A DNA stretch of 64,000 nucleotides from Rhodohalobacter sp. 614A (GCF_021462415.1 NZ_JAKEDS010000003.1:524743-588742); one strand, 5' to 3'; positions 28,901-37,300 are shown, counted from the first letter of the stretch. Notes: generated by a model from the letters alone, not told the origin. Numbers and translations are program-made.

Positions 28901-28989
28901 TTTACTACCTGGGCGTGCAACACACTCCCCGACAAGAAAAGCAAACCCATCAGAAAGAATGCAGCGTAGAAACTGTAATTTTTAATCAT
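25963..28989 (-). CDS. SusC/RagA family TonB-linked outer membrane receptor (no STN domain)
   Basis: 1008-residue TonB-dependent transporter. Signal peptide about 1-26 ending HAQ, a carboxypeptidase-D-like domain (28-110; GDELPGVNILVKGTG), a plug domain starting near EVVVVGYGTQRR with YVIDGVAINN and the SusC hallmark ASATAIYGSRGSEGVI, then a 22-strand barrel ending in SVNVTL. No secretin/TonB short N-terminal domain is present, so it is not wired to a FecR anti-sigma, unlike the second SusC in this window. Nearly 730 non-coding bases lie upstream. Confidence 0.94.
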   Translation of the reverse strand: MIKNYSFYAAFFLMGLLFLSGSVLHAQVVNGTVSDSETGDELPGVNILVKGTGNIGTATNTDGWFELSVPSMNDTLIFSYIGYQTLEVPINGQQTLHVELQEASILGDEVVVVGYGTQRRSEITTSVASLNAEDFNVGISGSPEQLMQGRVSGVNVTSQGGQPGAPVQVTIRGQGTLRSGSGPLYVIDGVAINNVNTTYSANTFGLGSSSATNPLSFLNPNDIESIDVLKDASATAIYGSRGSEGVILITTKRGTEGQSQLNYKSDVTISNVANRVDMLSADEFADFHNSVGQSDLVNSARTNWFDEITRTAVSNNHSLSYSNRSATSDFIASLNFSNQEGIIIASNLESYGGRLRANQRFLENRLELGFNLLANQTHTDYAPVANQPDTNIGDMLTNALTQNPTNPVYLQNGSLFPITEEGFNPLRAPELLTNFSDVTRVLSSASAEFEIAEGFFINGNFGLDRSIGSTISQISRHNIPRISNPMGGLVDAKRENTTYQLESTVNYLVDIQNHSFGFLGGYSWQKFIEEGRSWSISNFSTEEIEAYHNPGIGTELTISGNRPSGFYQENQLQSFFGRANYNFINRYFVTATLRADGSSRFGSGNRYGFFPSFSGAWQISDEDFMGENSILSNLRLRIGWGRTGNQEIPNGITEQLINVSTGGNAGYGLHQGQITPGITFVRIQNEDIKWEVSNQTNVGLDFGFFSQSLTGSVEVFNKVSTDILFEQTTGVDPINATTSYWSNFDMEIVNRGLEVELNYLKNLGVNAFFEIGGNVSFLDNEVKDLPVSILQTGSLTGQGLSGETVQAVRSGLPIGAFWLLEFEGLDENGLNQFRDVNGDGAITNADRVFAGSALPDLTYGLTANFGFKNWALGLNFNGVAGNKIYWNDHNALFTMPQLYAGKNIARAGFEPNEDPSNSATASTRFLQDGDYFRFSNATLSYDVNTTNLPLRGLQLSVTGQNLFTITDYEGFDPEVNMPRDVGGIQSYGIDSSRYPTARSVMFSVNVTL

Positions 28990-29621
28990 ATTATGCCTTT
29001 GTTTTTATTTCTGGTGAAAGCAGATATTTCTCTCCGGTGACAGACACCCACAGTTAGATTTGTTTGAGCAGTTACTGTACACACGTTAACCATCTCACGT
29101 TTTATAAGATGAAAGAGAGCTTTCTGTAAAATCAGTGACGAGCTATCGTTGACTTTACATTCTCAAAGAAAGGCAAAAAACCAGTTTTGGCGATTATGGA
29201 ATAGTTAACAATATATTACCACAATATTGATCTGTATCTATCTATTAAAAAAGGGCTTACATAAAATTAAATTTATCTTTTGGTAAGCATTTTTTAACCA
29301 TTACATAATACAAGACAATGCTTTGTTTACCATAATTTGAAAGGCTGTTTTTTTGACAAACAAGAATAAAAAATTCAATCGAAAGTTAATTTTTTATTTA
29401 AGTGATATTCGGTCAAGCCCAGAGTTTTTAACCTTCCCTTTTTGGCCATTCTCTGAAATCCGAAAGTGCTTTATTCAAATCATAGAATTCACATTTTGAA
29501 AAACAGCAACACATCTTACCGGGCCCCAAAACAACGCATTTAACTCCACACATTAATCATCCTCAAAAAAAATCTTCCTTCCGAAACGTAACCCCTTGAA
29601 AATCCGTTGCTACATAAGAGA

Positions 29622-29642
29622 CTGTTCTGCATTGTAGAACAG
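29622..29642. repeat. perfect hairpin upstream of the nuo promoter
   Basis: CTGTTCT and AGAACAG with a 7-base loop, 26 bases upstream of the candidate nuo -35 element. Symmetry and position suit a dimeric repressor or activator site. Confidence 0.45.
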
Positions 29643-29666
29643 AACTACTATATTGCACCAGACCGT

Positions 29667-29696
29667 TTTGACATTCCAGATGTCTGACGGTAATTT
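29667..29696 (+). promoter_or_regulatory. candidate promoter of the nuo operon
   Basis: TTGACA (29668-29673) is followed after exactly 17 bases by TAATTT (29691-29696). The same stretch also fits a Bacteroidota pattern, TTTG (29667-29670) then TAATTTTA. A weak palindrome CAGA-TG-TCTG lies in the spacer. The nuoA start is 23 bases further on. Confidence 0.5.
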
Positions 29697-29719
29697 TAGG
29701 ACCCGTAAAAAAATTGACT

Positions 29720-30109
29720 ATGTTTGAGCAATACATTCCAATTTTTGTCCTCCTTGGAGTTGCTTTTGTACTGGCACTCATGCTCATGTCTCTCTCTCGC
29801 CTTTTGGGCCCGTTTCGCCCCAACACCACAAAGTTAAAACCCTATGAAAGCGGCATGGATCCTGTAGGTCAGGCTAAAGACCGCTACTCAATTGCGTTCT
29901 ACCTGGTGGCCATGGAATTCATTGTTTTCGATCTTGAAGTGGTCTTTATTTATCCCTGGGCCGTTCGATTCATGGAACTCGATGCAGGAACTTTTGTGGC
30001 CATGACGATATTTATTGTAATACTGTTTGTCGGTTTGATTTATACGCTGAAGAAAGGAACACTGGACTGGGATGTAAAAAACATTAAATATAAGGCTCTG
30101 AAAAAGTAA
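29720..30109 (+). CDS. nuoA: NADH-quinone oxidoreductase subunit A
   Basis: 129-residue membrane subunit of complex I with three transmembrane helices. Conserved loop KPYESGMDP, followed by [22 protein letters not shown] with the key acidic residues of the NuoA/J/K proton path. Start taken at ATG 29720; an in-frame TTG at 29714 is less likely. Confidence 0.95.
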   Translation: MFEQYIPIFVLLGVAFVLALMLMSLSRLLGPFRPNTTKLKPYESGMDPVGQAKDRYSIAFYLVAMEFIVFDLEVVFIYPWAVRFMELDAGTFVAMTIFIVILFVGLIYTLKKGTLDWDVKNIKYKALKK

Positions 30110-30111
30110 TT

Positions 30112-30594
30112 ATGGGAATTGAAAGCGCACTTGGAAAAGGTTTTTTGACAACTCGCATGGATACGCTTGTCAAATGGGCACGAGCAAATGCGGCCTGGCC
30201 AATGCCGATGGGCCTGGCATGTTGTGCCATTGAGATGATGGCTTTCGCCGGACCGCGTTATGACGCCGCCCGGTTTGGATCTGAAGTCATGCGTTTTTCT
30301 CCGCGCCAGGCCGATGTAATGATTGTAGCCGGCTGGTGCAGCTATAAAATGTCACACGCTATCCGCCGAATCTGGGACCAAATGCCCGATCCAAAATGGT
30401 GTATTGCCATGGGAGCTTGTGCTTCTACAGGCGGAATGCACCGCTGTTATGGTGTAGTGCAGGGCTGTGATAATTTCCTGCCGGTTGATGCGTACATCTC
30501 CGGTTGTCCGCCGCGGCCCGATGCCGTTCTTCATGCATTAATGAAAATTCAGGACAAAATTAAAAAAGAACATTCCATAACACTTGACACCTGA
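30112..30594 (+). CDS. nuoB: NADH-quinone oxidoreductase subunit B
   Basis: 160-residue subunit that holds the terminal [4Fe-4S] cluster N2 near the quinone site. Cluster cysteines are visible in [17 protein letters not shown] and YISGCPPRP. It starts 2 bases after nuoA ends. Confidence 0.97.
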   Translation: MGIESALGKGFLTTRMDTLVKWARANAAWPMPMGLACCAIEMMAFAGPRYDAARFGSEVMRFSPRQADVMIVAGWCSYKMSHAIRRIWDQMPDPKWCIAMGACASTGGMHRCYGVVQGCDNFLPVDAYISGCPPRPDAVLHALMKIQDKIKKEHSITLDT

Positions 30595-30599
30595 TCCGA

Positions 30600-31112
30600 A
30601 TGAGCCTAAACCTGTCTGAATATCTTCAAAAAACAGTCGATGATTTATCCGGCAATTTCGCTGATAAACTCATCCATGTTTACCAATCTTCCGGTGATAC
30701 TTTTATCGTTATTCAGGCCGATGCCCTTCTTGAGATCTGCAAATATCTGAAAGAAAATCTGCATTATATCTATTTAAGTGATGTTTTCGGAATTGACCGA
30801 TATACATCTGAGGAGCGTTTTGAAGTGGTTTATAATCTATTGTCCTTCAAACATCACCAAAGAGTTTTTATAAAAGTACGATGTGAAGAAGAAAATCCTG
30901 AAGTCGATTCCGTCTCGAAAATCTGGAAAGCCGCCAACTGGTTTGAACGGGAAGTGTACGACATGTTTGGCGTCTTTTTCAGAAATCATCCCGACCTCAG
31001 AAGAATTTATATGCCGGAAGATTTTGAATACTATCCGCTGCGGAAAGAATTTCCTCTTTTGGGAATTCCCGGCTCTATTCCATTGCCAAGTACAACTCCC
31101 GATACTGATTAA
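30600..31112 (+). CDS. nuoC: NADH-quinone oxidoreductase subunit C
   Basis: 170-residue 30-kDa subunit of the connecting module. Family signature WFEREVYDMFGVFFRNHPDL followed by PLRKEFPLLG. It is a separate gene, not fused to nuoD as in E. coli. Confidence 0.96.
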   Translation: MSLNLSEYLQKTVDDLSGNFADKLIHVYQSSGDTFIVIQADALLEICKYLKENLHYIYLSDVFGIDRYTSEERFEVVYNLLSFKHHQRVFIKVRCEEENPEVDSVSKIWKAANWFEREVYDMFGVFFRNHPDLRRIYMPEDFEYYPLRKEFPLLGIPGSIPLPSTTPDTD

Positions 31113-31121
31113 GAAGGTTTT

Positions 31122-32414
31122 ATGAAATTATCCGACATCACAAGCAAGGTTCAACCGACATTTTTCAAAGAGCATCAGAAGAAGCTCTACCAGAGCCTTG
31201 AGGATAAGCATACCACGATCGAGGAAATTGACGAAGGCGATCCCCTCACAACAAAAATGGTGCTGAATATGGGGCCGCAACATCCAGCCACTCACGGAGT
31301 TTTGCGGTTGGTTCTTCAGCTTGACGGAGAAACCATCGAAAAAACAAAGATCGATATCGGCTACCTGCACAGGGGTGTCGAAAAAATTGCTGAAAATAAG
31401 ACGTACCAGGAATTCATGCCTTACACAGACCGCATGGATTACCTCTCCCCTTACAGTAACAACGTTGCACTTTGCTGCGCTGTCGAAAAAATAGCAGATG
31501 TTGAAGTCCCCGAACGCGCCCACTATATACGAATGATTGGATGCGAACTGGCACGGATTTCCTCGCATCTCCTATGGTTAGGTACGATGGTGATGGATGC
31601 CGGGGCTGTTTCATTTTTCATCTGGACATTCAAGGAGCGGGAAAAGATTTATGATATCATGGACCGAATTGGCGGCCATCGGTTTACGATCTCACACTCC
31701 CGAATTGGCGGCGTAGCCAACGATCTTACCGATGAAGCCACAGGTGCCATCAAAGAATTTGTAAAAACGTTTCCCAACGAGCTTAAAGACTGGCACAAAC
31801 TCCTGGACCGAAACCGGCTTTTTATCGACCGAAACGAAGCCGTAGGAGTTTTGAAAACCGAAGATGCGTTTGACATTGGCGCGACCGGCCCTGTTTTGAG
31901 GGCATCGGGTTACGCGATGGACATTCGGAAATTCACACCCTATGCCCGCTATTCTGAAGTAGATTTTGATGTACCAACCCGTCTTGAAGGAGATAATCTC
32001 GCACGATATTTCGTAAGAATGGAAGAGATGCACGAAAGCATTCGAATTATTGAACAGTGCCTTGAAAAACTACCGAAAGGCCCCGTTCGAATGGACGATG
32101 CCAAGAAATCATATCCTTCAAAAGATGAAGTATACTACTCCATGGAAGGGATGATTCACGATTTTATGATGACCGATACCGGAATTTGTCCGCCAGATGG
32201 AGCCGAAAGTTATCATGCTATTGAATCTCCAAAAGGTGAGTTGGGTTATTATATCCAAAGTGATGGAACCGGCCACCCATGGCGACTAAAAATCAATGCG
32301 CCGTCTTACACCAATTTACAAGTACTCGAAAATATTTTAGATGGTGAAATGGTGGCAGATACCGTTGTAATTATTGGTGGTGTAGATCCTGTATTAGGAG
32401 AAGCTGACAAATAA
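31122..32414 (+). CDS. nuoD: NADH-quinone oxidoreductase subunit D
   Basis: 430-residue 49-kDa subunit that forms the quinone pocket with NuoB. Conserved MGPQHPATHGVLR (His pair at the quinone headgroup), YLHRGVEK and the C-terminal GGVDPVLGEADK. The first 40 residues before LTTKMVLNMGPQ are a slightly longer extension than in E. coli's NuoCD. Confidence 0.97.
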   Translation: MKLSDITSKVQPTFFKEHQKKLYQSLEDKHTTIEEIDEGDPLTTKMVLNMGPQHPATHGVLRLVLQLDGETIEKTKIDIGYLHRGVEKIAENKTYQEFMPYTDRMDYLSPYSNNVALCCAVEKIADVEVPERAHYIRMIGCELARISSHLLWLGTMVMDAGAVSFFIWTFKEREKIYDIMDRIGGHRFTISHSRIGGVANDLTDEATGAIKEFVKTFPNELKDWHKLLDRNRLFIDRNEAVGVLKTEDAFDIGATGPVLRASGYAMDIRKFTPYARYSEVDFDVPTRLEGDNLARYFVRMEEMHESIRIIEQCLEKLPKGPVRMDDAKKSYPSKDEVYYSMEGMIHDFMMTDTGICPPDGAESYHAIESPKGELGYYIQSDGTGHPWRLKINAPSYTNLQVLENILDGEMVADTVVIIGGVDPVLGEADK

Positions 32415-32419
32415 GAATT

Positions 32420-32956
32420 ATGGCATACGAATTCACAAAAGACGATCTCGAAGCAATTGAGCAACTGAAGACAAAGTTTCCGGAAGTAAAACCGGTTACA
32501 TTGCCCGCTCTGTGGATTGCTCAAAAACGATTTGGTCATGTGAATCCCGAAGTTCAGAAATTAGTTGCCGATACACTCGATCTTCCTCAAGCTCATGTTC
32601 ATGGTGTGGCATCTTTTTACACTCAGTACTATAAGGAGGAAAAAGGCAAACATGTTCTGGATGTTTGTACCTGCCTGAGCTGCCAGATTTGCGGGGGGTA
32701 TGACATTCTTCATTATCTCGAAGAAAAGCTGGATATCAAAGTGGGCGAAACCACTGAGGATGGGATGTTCACCCTCAATGAAGTGGAATGCCTTGGTGCT
32801 TGTGGATACGCCCCGATGTTGCAGGTAACCAATGACAAATATGTGAATCACCTGACACCAGAAAAAGTGGATACACTGATAGAAACTTTGAAAAAAGGTG
32901 AGAAACCGAAGTACGAACAAATCGGAATGCCCCGGCGAAAAAATATCAAGAAATAG
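32420..32956 (+). CDS. nuoE: NADH-quinone oxidoreductase subunit E
   Basis: 178-residue thioredoxin-fold subunit of the NADH module that binds the [2Fe-2S] cluster N1a through CTCLSC and CLGAC pairs. The N-terminal helical part includes PALWIAQKRFGHVNPE, followed by HVHGVASFYTQY. Confidence 0.96.
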   Translation: MAYEFTKDDLEAIEQLKTKFPEVKPVTLPALWIAQKRFGHVNPEVQKLVADTLDLPQAHVHGVASFYTQYYKEEKGKHVLDVCTCLSCQICGGYDILHYLEEKLDIKVGETTEDGMFTLNEVECLGACGYAPMLQVTNDKYVNHLTPEKVDTLIETLKKGEKPKYEQIGMPRRKNIKK

Positions 32957-32959
32957 ATT

Positions 32960-34255
32960 ATGAGTACACCCGACTGGAGAAATTTCGAGCCTGTTTTGAT
33001 TCCCGATATCGCCGATCTGGATCAAATAGATGTATACGAAAAACACGGTGGATATAACGCACTTCGTTCCGTTTTTGAAGACAAGGACAAATGGCCTGAG
33101 CCCAAAAGTGTAACCAATGAAGTGAAAGCAGCCAATATTCGGGGGCGCGGTGGTGCCGGTTTTAATGCAGGGTTGAAATGGTCGTTCATGCCGCCGTCTG
33201 ATGGCGGTCCAAGATACCTGGCCTGCAACGGTGATGAATCTGAGCCGGGTACATTTAAAGACCGAAAAATTTTTGAATACAATCCACACCTTTTCATTGA
33301 AGGCGCTCTGATCGCGGCTTATGCAATGGACGTGACCACAATTTACGTTTACATTCGCGGCGAATATAAAGCTTACATCGACATGATGGGAAAAGCCATT
33401 CAGGATGCGTATGACAAAGGCTATATCGGTGAAAACCTTTTCGGAACGGATCGGAAAATTGATTTTTATGTCTACTCAGGTGCCGGTGCTTATATCTGTG
33501 GTGAAGAAACAGCCATGCTTGAGTCACTTGAAGGAAAACGGGGATATCCACGAACAAAGCCTCCCTTCCCGGCCCAAAAAGGGTTATGGGGACGGCCAAC
33601 AACCATCAACAACATTGAAACGCTGGCACATGTTCCCGGCGTAATAAATAATGGTGCAGATTGGTTTAAAAATATCGGCGCAGAAAATCATCCCGGACCG
33701 GTTCTTTACGGAATTTCCGGACATGTGAATCGGCCCGGAGTATATGAGCTTCCATCGGGCGTTCCGGTTTTGGAATTGATACACGAAGTAGCCGGGGGAA
33801 TCAGAAACGACAAGAAATTAAAAGCGGTCATTCCGGGCGGTTCGTCTACACCGGTTTTGCGAGCCGATCAGCTTGATGGCATCACCATGGACGCAGATTC
33901 CTTGCGAACCGTTGGTTCCATGATGGGAACGGCCGGAATGGTTGTGATGGATGAAGATACCGACATGGTGGATGTACTCTGGAGAATCGCCCATTTTTAT
34001 CACCATGAATCCTGCGGACAATGTACACCCTGCCGGGAAGGAACCGGATGGCTCGAAAAGATTTTGTTGAAAATCAAAAACGGAGAAGGCGAAGTAAAAG
34101 ATCTGGACTTATTGCTGGATCTCACGACACAAATGGAAGGACGCACAATCTGTGCCCTCGCCGATGCAGCGGCATGGCCGGTACGTCATACCATCAACCG
34201 TTTCCGGGATGAATTTGAAGCACGATGTAAAAAGAGCGTTCATGCTTTGGCATGA
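32960..34255 (+). CDS. nuoF: NADH-quinone oxidoreductase subunit F
   Basis: 431-residue NADH-oxidising subunit with FMN and the [4Fe-4S] cluster N3. NADH-binding GRGGAGFNAGLKW, FMN-binding CNGDESEPGTFKDR, GEETAMLESLEGKRGYPR, and cluster Cys in ESCGQCTPCREGTG plus a distal Cys in RTICALADA. The last codons are overlapped by the remnant described at 34242, and the C-terminus (KSVHALA) may have been altered by that insertion. Confidence 0.96.
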   Translation: MSTPDWRNFEPVLIPDIADLDQIDVYEKHGGYNALRSVFEDKDKWPEPKSVTNEVKAANIRGRGGAGFNAGLKWSFMPPSDGGPRYLACNGDESEPGTFKDRKIFEYNPHLFIEGALIAAYAMDVTTIYVYIRGEYKAYIDMMGKAIQDAYDKGYIGENLFGTDRKIDFYVYSGAGAYICGEETAMLESLEGKRGYPRTKPPFPAQKGLWGRPTTINNIETLAHVPGVINNGADWFKNIGAENHPGPVLYGISGHVNRPGVYELPSGVPVLELIHEVAGGIRNDKKLKAVIPGGSSTPVLRADQLDGITMDADSLRTVGSMMGTAGMVVMDEDTDMVDVLWRIAHFYHHESCGQCTPCREGTGWLEKILLKIKNGEGEVKDLDLLLDLTTQMEGRTICALADAAAWPVRHTINRFRDEFEARCKKSVHALA

Positions 34256-34460
34256 ACGGAATCATGGACAAACCAAAGCTGCATTTATTCATAAGATTAG
34301 TATTGTTATTGAAGAAGCTGATGAATCAGAATTCTGGTTAGAATTTATAATCGATGAAAACTTGAAGTCTAAAGAACTCATAGAAGATTTAAAAAATGAA
34401 GCATACGAGCTGGCTTCCATTTTCATCAAATCCAGAAAAACAGCACAAAAGAATTTATGA
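34242..34460 (+). pseudogene. C-terminal remnant of a four-helix-bundle (S23/IVP-like) protein
   Basis: The frame reads NHGQTKAAFIHKISIVIEEA, then DESEFWLEFI and a final helix ending IKSRKTAQKN. This is the second half of the four-helix-bundle family related to proteins encoded in 23S rRNA intervening sequences (family pattern: GQSKADFIHKLSIALKEA, then YWLELL). The first two helices (normally about 45 residues with the LLRSGTSIGAN-type segment) are missing. It begins inside the last codons of nuoF in another frame and is followed at once by a 7-base tandem repeat, so it looks like debris of an insertion inside the nuo operon. A 72-residue product from the ATG at 34242 is possible but unproven. 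Confidence 0.65.
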
Positions 34461-34502
34461 TTGACAAATCATCAATCGACAATCAAAAATCAACAATCCG
34501 AA
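34460..34502. repeat. degenerate 7-base tandem repeat before nuoG
   Basis: ATC recurs every 7 bases at 34468, 34475, 34482, 34489 and 34496, preceded by a related ATTGACA at 34460. Units follow ATCnnnA. The repeat starts at the stop codon of the S23-like remnant and ends 4 bases before the nuoG start. Confidence 0.7.
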
Positions 34503-34506
34503 ACCG

Positions 34507-36240
34507 ATGCCTGAAATAGTTATTGACGGACAGACATACGAATTTGAAGGAGATAAAATGCTGCTTCAGTTTATCCAGGATCTCGGAAAGGAAGTGCCGT
34601 TCTTTTGCTACCATCCGGCGATGTCGATTCCGGCGAACTGCCGCCAGTGTATGGTAAAAGTCGGTCAGTATGTGAAAGACAAAGAAACGGATAAGTATGA
34701 GTTGGATGATAATGGCGAAAAACAGATCCGCTGGTTTCCAAAACTTCAGACATCATGCAATCTGAAAATGACTGACGATATGGTGGTTCATACCCAGGAA
34801 ACAGATGATCTGGTAAAACGGGCTCAAAAAGATAATCTTGAATTTATATTAATAAATCACCCGCTGGATTGCCCGATTTGTGACCAGGCCGGAGAGTGTC
34901 CGCTTCAGATTCAAACCTACAAATACGGACCTGAAGGAAGCCGCTTCGAGGTCAAAAAAATTCATAAACCAAAACGTGTTCAACTTGGCCCGAGAGTCAC
35001 GCTGGATGCCGAACGCTGTATCAACTGTACGCGATGCACCCGGTTTACACAGGAAATCAGCGAGACTCATCAATTGACAATCACCTCACGAGGCGATAAA
35101 AACTACCCGGCCACAGCTCCCGGCGAAACGTTTGACGACCCATATTCCATGAATACCATCGATATCTGTCCGGTGGGAGCACTTACATCATCAGACTTTC
35201 GATTCAAAGCACGGGTTTGGGAAATGAATCAAACGCCAAGTCTCGATATCACAAATGGAAAAGGTTCAAATATTGATCTCTGGACGCGCGACAATTTGAT
35301 CTTGAGAATCACACCACGGCATAACGAGCATGTAAATGATCACTGGATTCCAGATGAAGCGCGTGATGTGTACAAGCTTTTCAATGAAAACAGAGTTTCG
35401 AGGCCCGTTCAGAAATTGGATGGCGAACAGATTTTATCATCCTGGAATAACGCGATTGCGACTTTCTCAGAGCAAATTGCAGAAACCGATAATAAGAAAA
35501 TTTTGATGATCGGAAGTCCACACGCGTCTGTTGAGGAGAATTATGTTTTTGGCAAATACGCGAATCTTCTTGGAATCAACCCGCCCGTTTTTACACCTGA
35601 TATTGAAGAAGGACGGGGAGATGACTTTCTGATTACGGATGATCGGGCGCCGAATACAAACGGTTGTAAACTTCTCGATTTTAAAGAAGAGGATGAAAAA
35701 TCAATCAGAAAATCAGTCAAAAATGCCGACTTGGTCATTATTCTGAGTGATCACCTGATGGATCGGGGAATTCTGTCCAAAGAAGATTTTGAGGGTAAAT
35801 TTGTAATCGTTCTCGGAACCAATCATACCAAAACAACCAAAGCAGCCAACTTGGTGATACCGATTACCTGTATTGCCGAACACGCAGCCAGCTATGTAAA
35901 TCTGGACGGACGCATTCAACGAACACTTCCTGCAAAAGAAACAAAGTATACCAACCGCCGGATTGATTTTGAAATGTCTGAAGGCAGAACGGACCGGTAC
36001 GGCACCAATTTTGATAACTGGCGAAGCGAGGAGAATAAAATCGACTGTTTGCCGGTCTGGAAGTTCATGGCGCAGGTCGCCGAACACAGCGGATTGAATG
36101 TATCATTTAACTCCGGACGTGAAATCATGGAGGAAATTTCAGAATTAAATGAAGCTTTCTCCGGTGTCAGTTATCCGGCGATGGATGATAACGGAGGCAT
36201 TCAGCTTTCGGTTGAAGGAAAGAAGAAAACAAAAGCTTAG
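34507..36240 (+). CDS. nuoG: NADH-quinone oxidoreductase subunit G (short form)
   Basis: Iron-sulfur subunit of the NADH module. [2Fe-2S] Cys in FFCYHPAMSIPANCRQC, the HCCC motif HPLDCPICDQAGECPLQ, and [4Fe-4S] Cys in CINCTRCTRF with DICPVGAL. Beyond about residue 225 comes a molybdopterin-oxidoreductase-like domain, reduced here: 577 residues in all versus about 780-910 in Thermus and E. coli. It is separated from nuoF by 251 bases that hold the S23-like remnant and the 7-base repeat. Confidence 0.95.
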   Translation: MPEIVIDGQTYEFEGDKMLLQFIQDLGKEVPFFCYHPAMSIPANCRQCMVKVGQYVKDKETDKYELDDNGEKQIRWFPKLQTSCNLKMTDDMVVHTQETDDLVKRAQKDNLEFILINHPLDCPICDQAGECPLQIQTYKYGPEGSRFEVKKIHKPKRVQLGPRVTLDAERCINCTRCTRFTQEISETHQLTITSRGDKNYPATAPGETFDDPYSMNTIDICPVGALTSSDFRFKARVWEMNQTPSLDITNGKGSNIDLWTRDNLILRITPRHNEHVNDHWIPDEARDVYKLFNENRVSRPVQKLDGEQILSSWNNAIATFSEQIAETDNKKILMIGSPHASVEENYVFGKYANLLGINPPVFTPDIEEGRGDDFLITDDRAPNTNGCKLLDFKEEDEKSIRKSVKNADLVIILSDHLMDRGILSKEDFEGKFVIVLGTNHTKTTKAANLVIPITCIAEHAASYVNLDGRIQRTLPAKETKYTNRRIDFEMSEGRTDRYGTNFDNWRSEENKIDCLPVWKFMAQVAEHSGLNVSFNSGREIMEEISELNEAFSGVSYPAMDDNGGIQLSVEGKKKTKA

Positions 36241-36277
36241 AAATATAATGAATCAGTCATTCTGAGTATAACTTCGG

Positions 36278-37300
36278 ATGACTTTAACAAGACTAACTAT
36301 GGCAGAAGTTACCACAACGTCTTTCATTGTGTTGTTTACGGCACTGTTTATGTTGTTGAATTCAGCAGCACTTGCAGTTTATGCTGAGCGAAGAGTCGCA
36401 GCATTTATTCAGAATCGTGTGGGACCAAACCGGGTGGGGCCGCTCGGACTCTTTCAACCACTGGCCGATGTTGTAAAACTTCTTTTGAAGGAGGATGTAA
36501 CTCCAGCAGAGGGCAACAAAGTGATCCATACCTTTGCTCCTATGATCCCGGTTGTTACCGCTCTTATGACGGTAGCCGTTCTTCCTTTTGGTGAAGGACT
36601 TTATGCCACCAATATAAATGCCAGTGTACTCTACCTGCTTGCTGTCGCCTCATTAGGCGTATATGGTGTTACGCTCGGAGGATGGGCATCCAACAGTAAA
36701 TATTCGCTTCTCGGTGGATTGCGTGCCGCTGCCCAAATGATTAGTTACGAACTTCCGCTGGGAATGGCCGTGGCCTCTGTTGTAATCTTTGTAGGATCTC
36801 TCCGGGTTGTTGATATTGCCGCTTACCAGGAAACCTGGTGGTTTGTATTTCTGAACCCAATCGGTGCGATCATTTTTATTATTTCGGCTTTTGCTGAAAG
36901 TAACCGAACGCCGTTTGATTTGGTGGAAGCCGAGCAGGAACTTGTCGGCGGATTCCATACGGAGTACAGCTCCATGAAATTCGGCATGTTTTTCCTGGCG
37001 GAGTATATGCATGTAGTGATTAACTCCATGCTGATGACTACCTTTTTCTTCGGAGCCTATCACCTTCCCTTTGCCGGTTACTGGCTGCCCGAAATGCCCG
37101 ATTTCTGGAAAGCAATTCTGGATGTGAGTGTATTTACGGCTAAAACCGTATTCTTTGTCTTCCTCTTTATCTGGGTCCGCTGGACAATCCCAAGATTCAA
37201 ATACAACCAGGTCATGAAATTGGGATGGTCACGGTTGTTGCCGATTAGCATTATCAACTTTTTCGTGATTGCGGCGATATTATACTTTATCGTCAACTAA
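36278..37300 (+). CDS. nuoH: NADH-quinone oxidoreductase subunit H
   Basis: 340-residue membrane subunit joining the peripheral and membrane arms. Typical AERRVAAFIQNRVGPNRVGP loop and the quinone-channel segment AESNRTPFDLVEAEQELVGG. An alternative start is the ATG at 36299 (MAEVTT). It is the last nuo gene here: nuoI to nuoN do not follow, and a hairpin stands 30 bases past its stop. Confidence 0.96.
   Translation: MTLTRLTMAEVTTTSFIVLFTALFMLLNSAALAVYAERRVAAFIQNRVGPNRVGPLGLFQPLADVVKLLLKEDVTPAEGNKVIHTFAPMIPVVTALMTVAVLPFGEGLYATNINASVLYLLAVASLGVYGVTLGGWASNSKYSLLGGLRAAAQMISYELPLGMAVASVVIFVGSLRVVDIAAYQETWWFVFLNPIGAIIFIISAFAESNRTPFDLVEAEQELVGGFHTEYSSMKFGMFFLAEYMHVVINSMLMTTFFFGAYHLPFAGYWLPEMPDFWKAILDVSVFTAKTVFFVFLFIWVRWTIPRFKYNQVMKLGWSRLLPISIINFFVIAAILYFIVN

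Larger units (their letters stand above)
28990..29719. other. long AT-rich divergent intergenic region
   Basis: 730 bases between susC (leftward) and nuoA (rightward) with no credible gene on either strand. Contents: an inverted repeat CAATAT/ATATTG around 29209-29230, a bulged inverted repeat GGTAAGCATT (29282-29291) with AATGC..TTTACC (29317-29331), a perfect hairpin at 29622-29642 and a promoter-like pair at 29667-29696. It must hold the susC and nuo promoters. Confidence 0.6.

Noticed and set aside
28990-29719. A hidden small gene or ncRNA in the long divergent region
   Set aside because: Short frames only, with poor starts and no protein-like composition; no recognised RNA family was seen by eye.
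32561-33289. Long antisense frame over nuoE/nuoF (242 codons)
   Set aside because: It mirrors highly conserved nuo genes and has no plausible protein features or start context.
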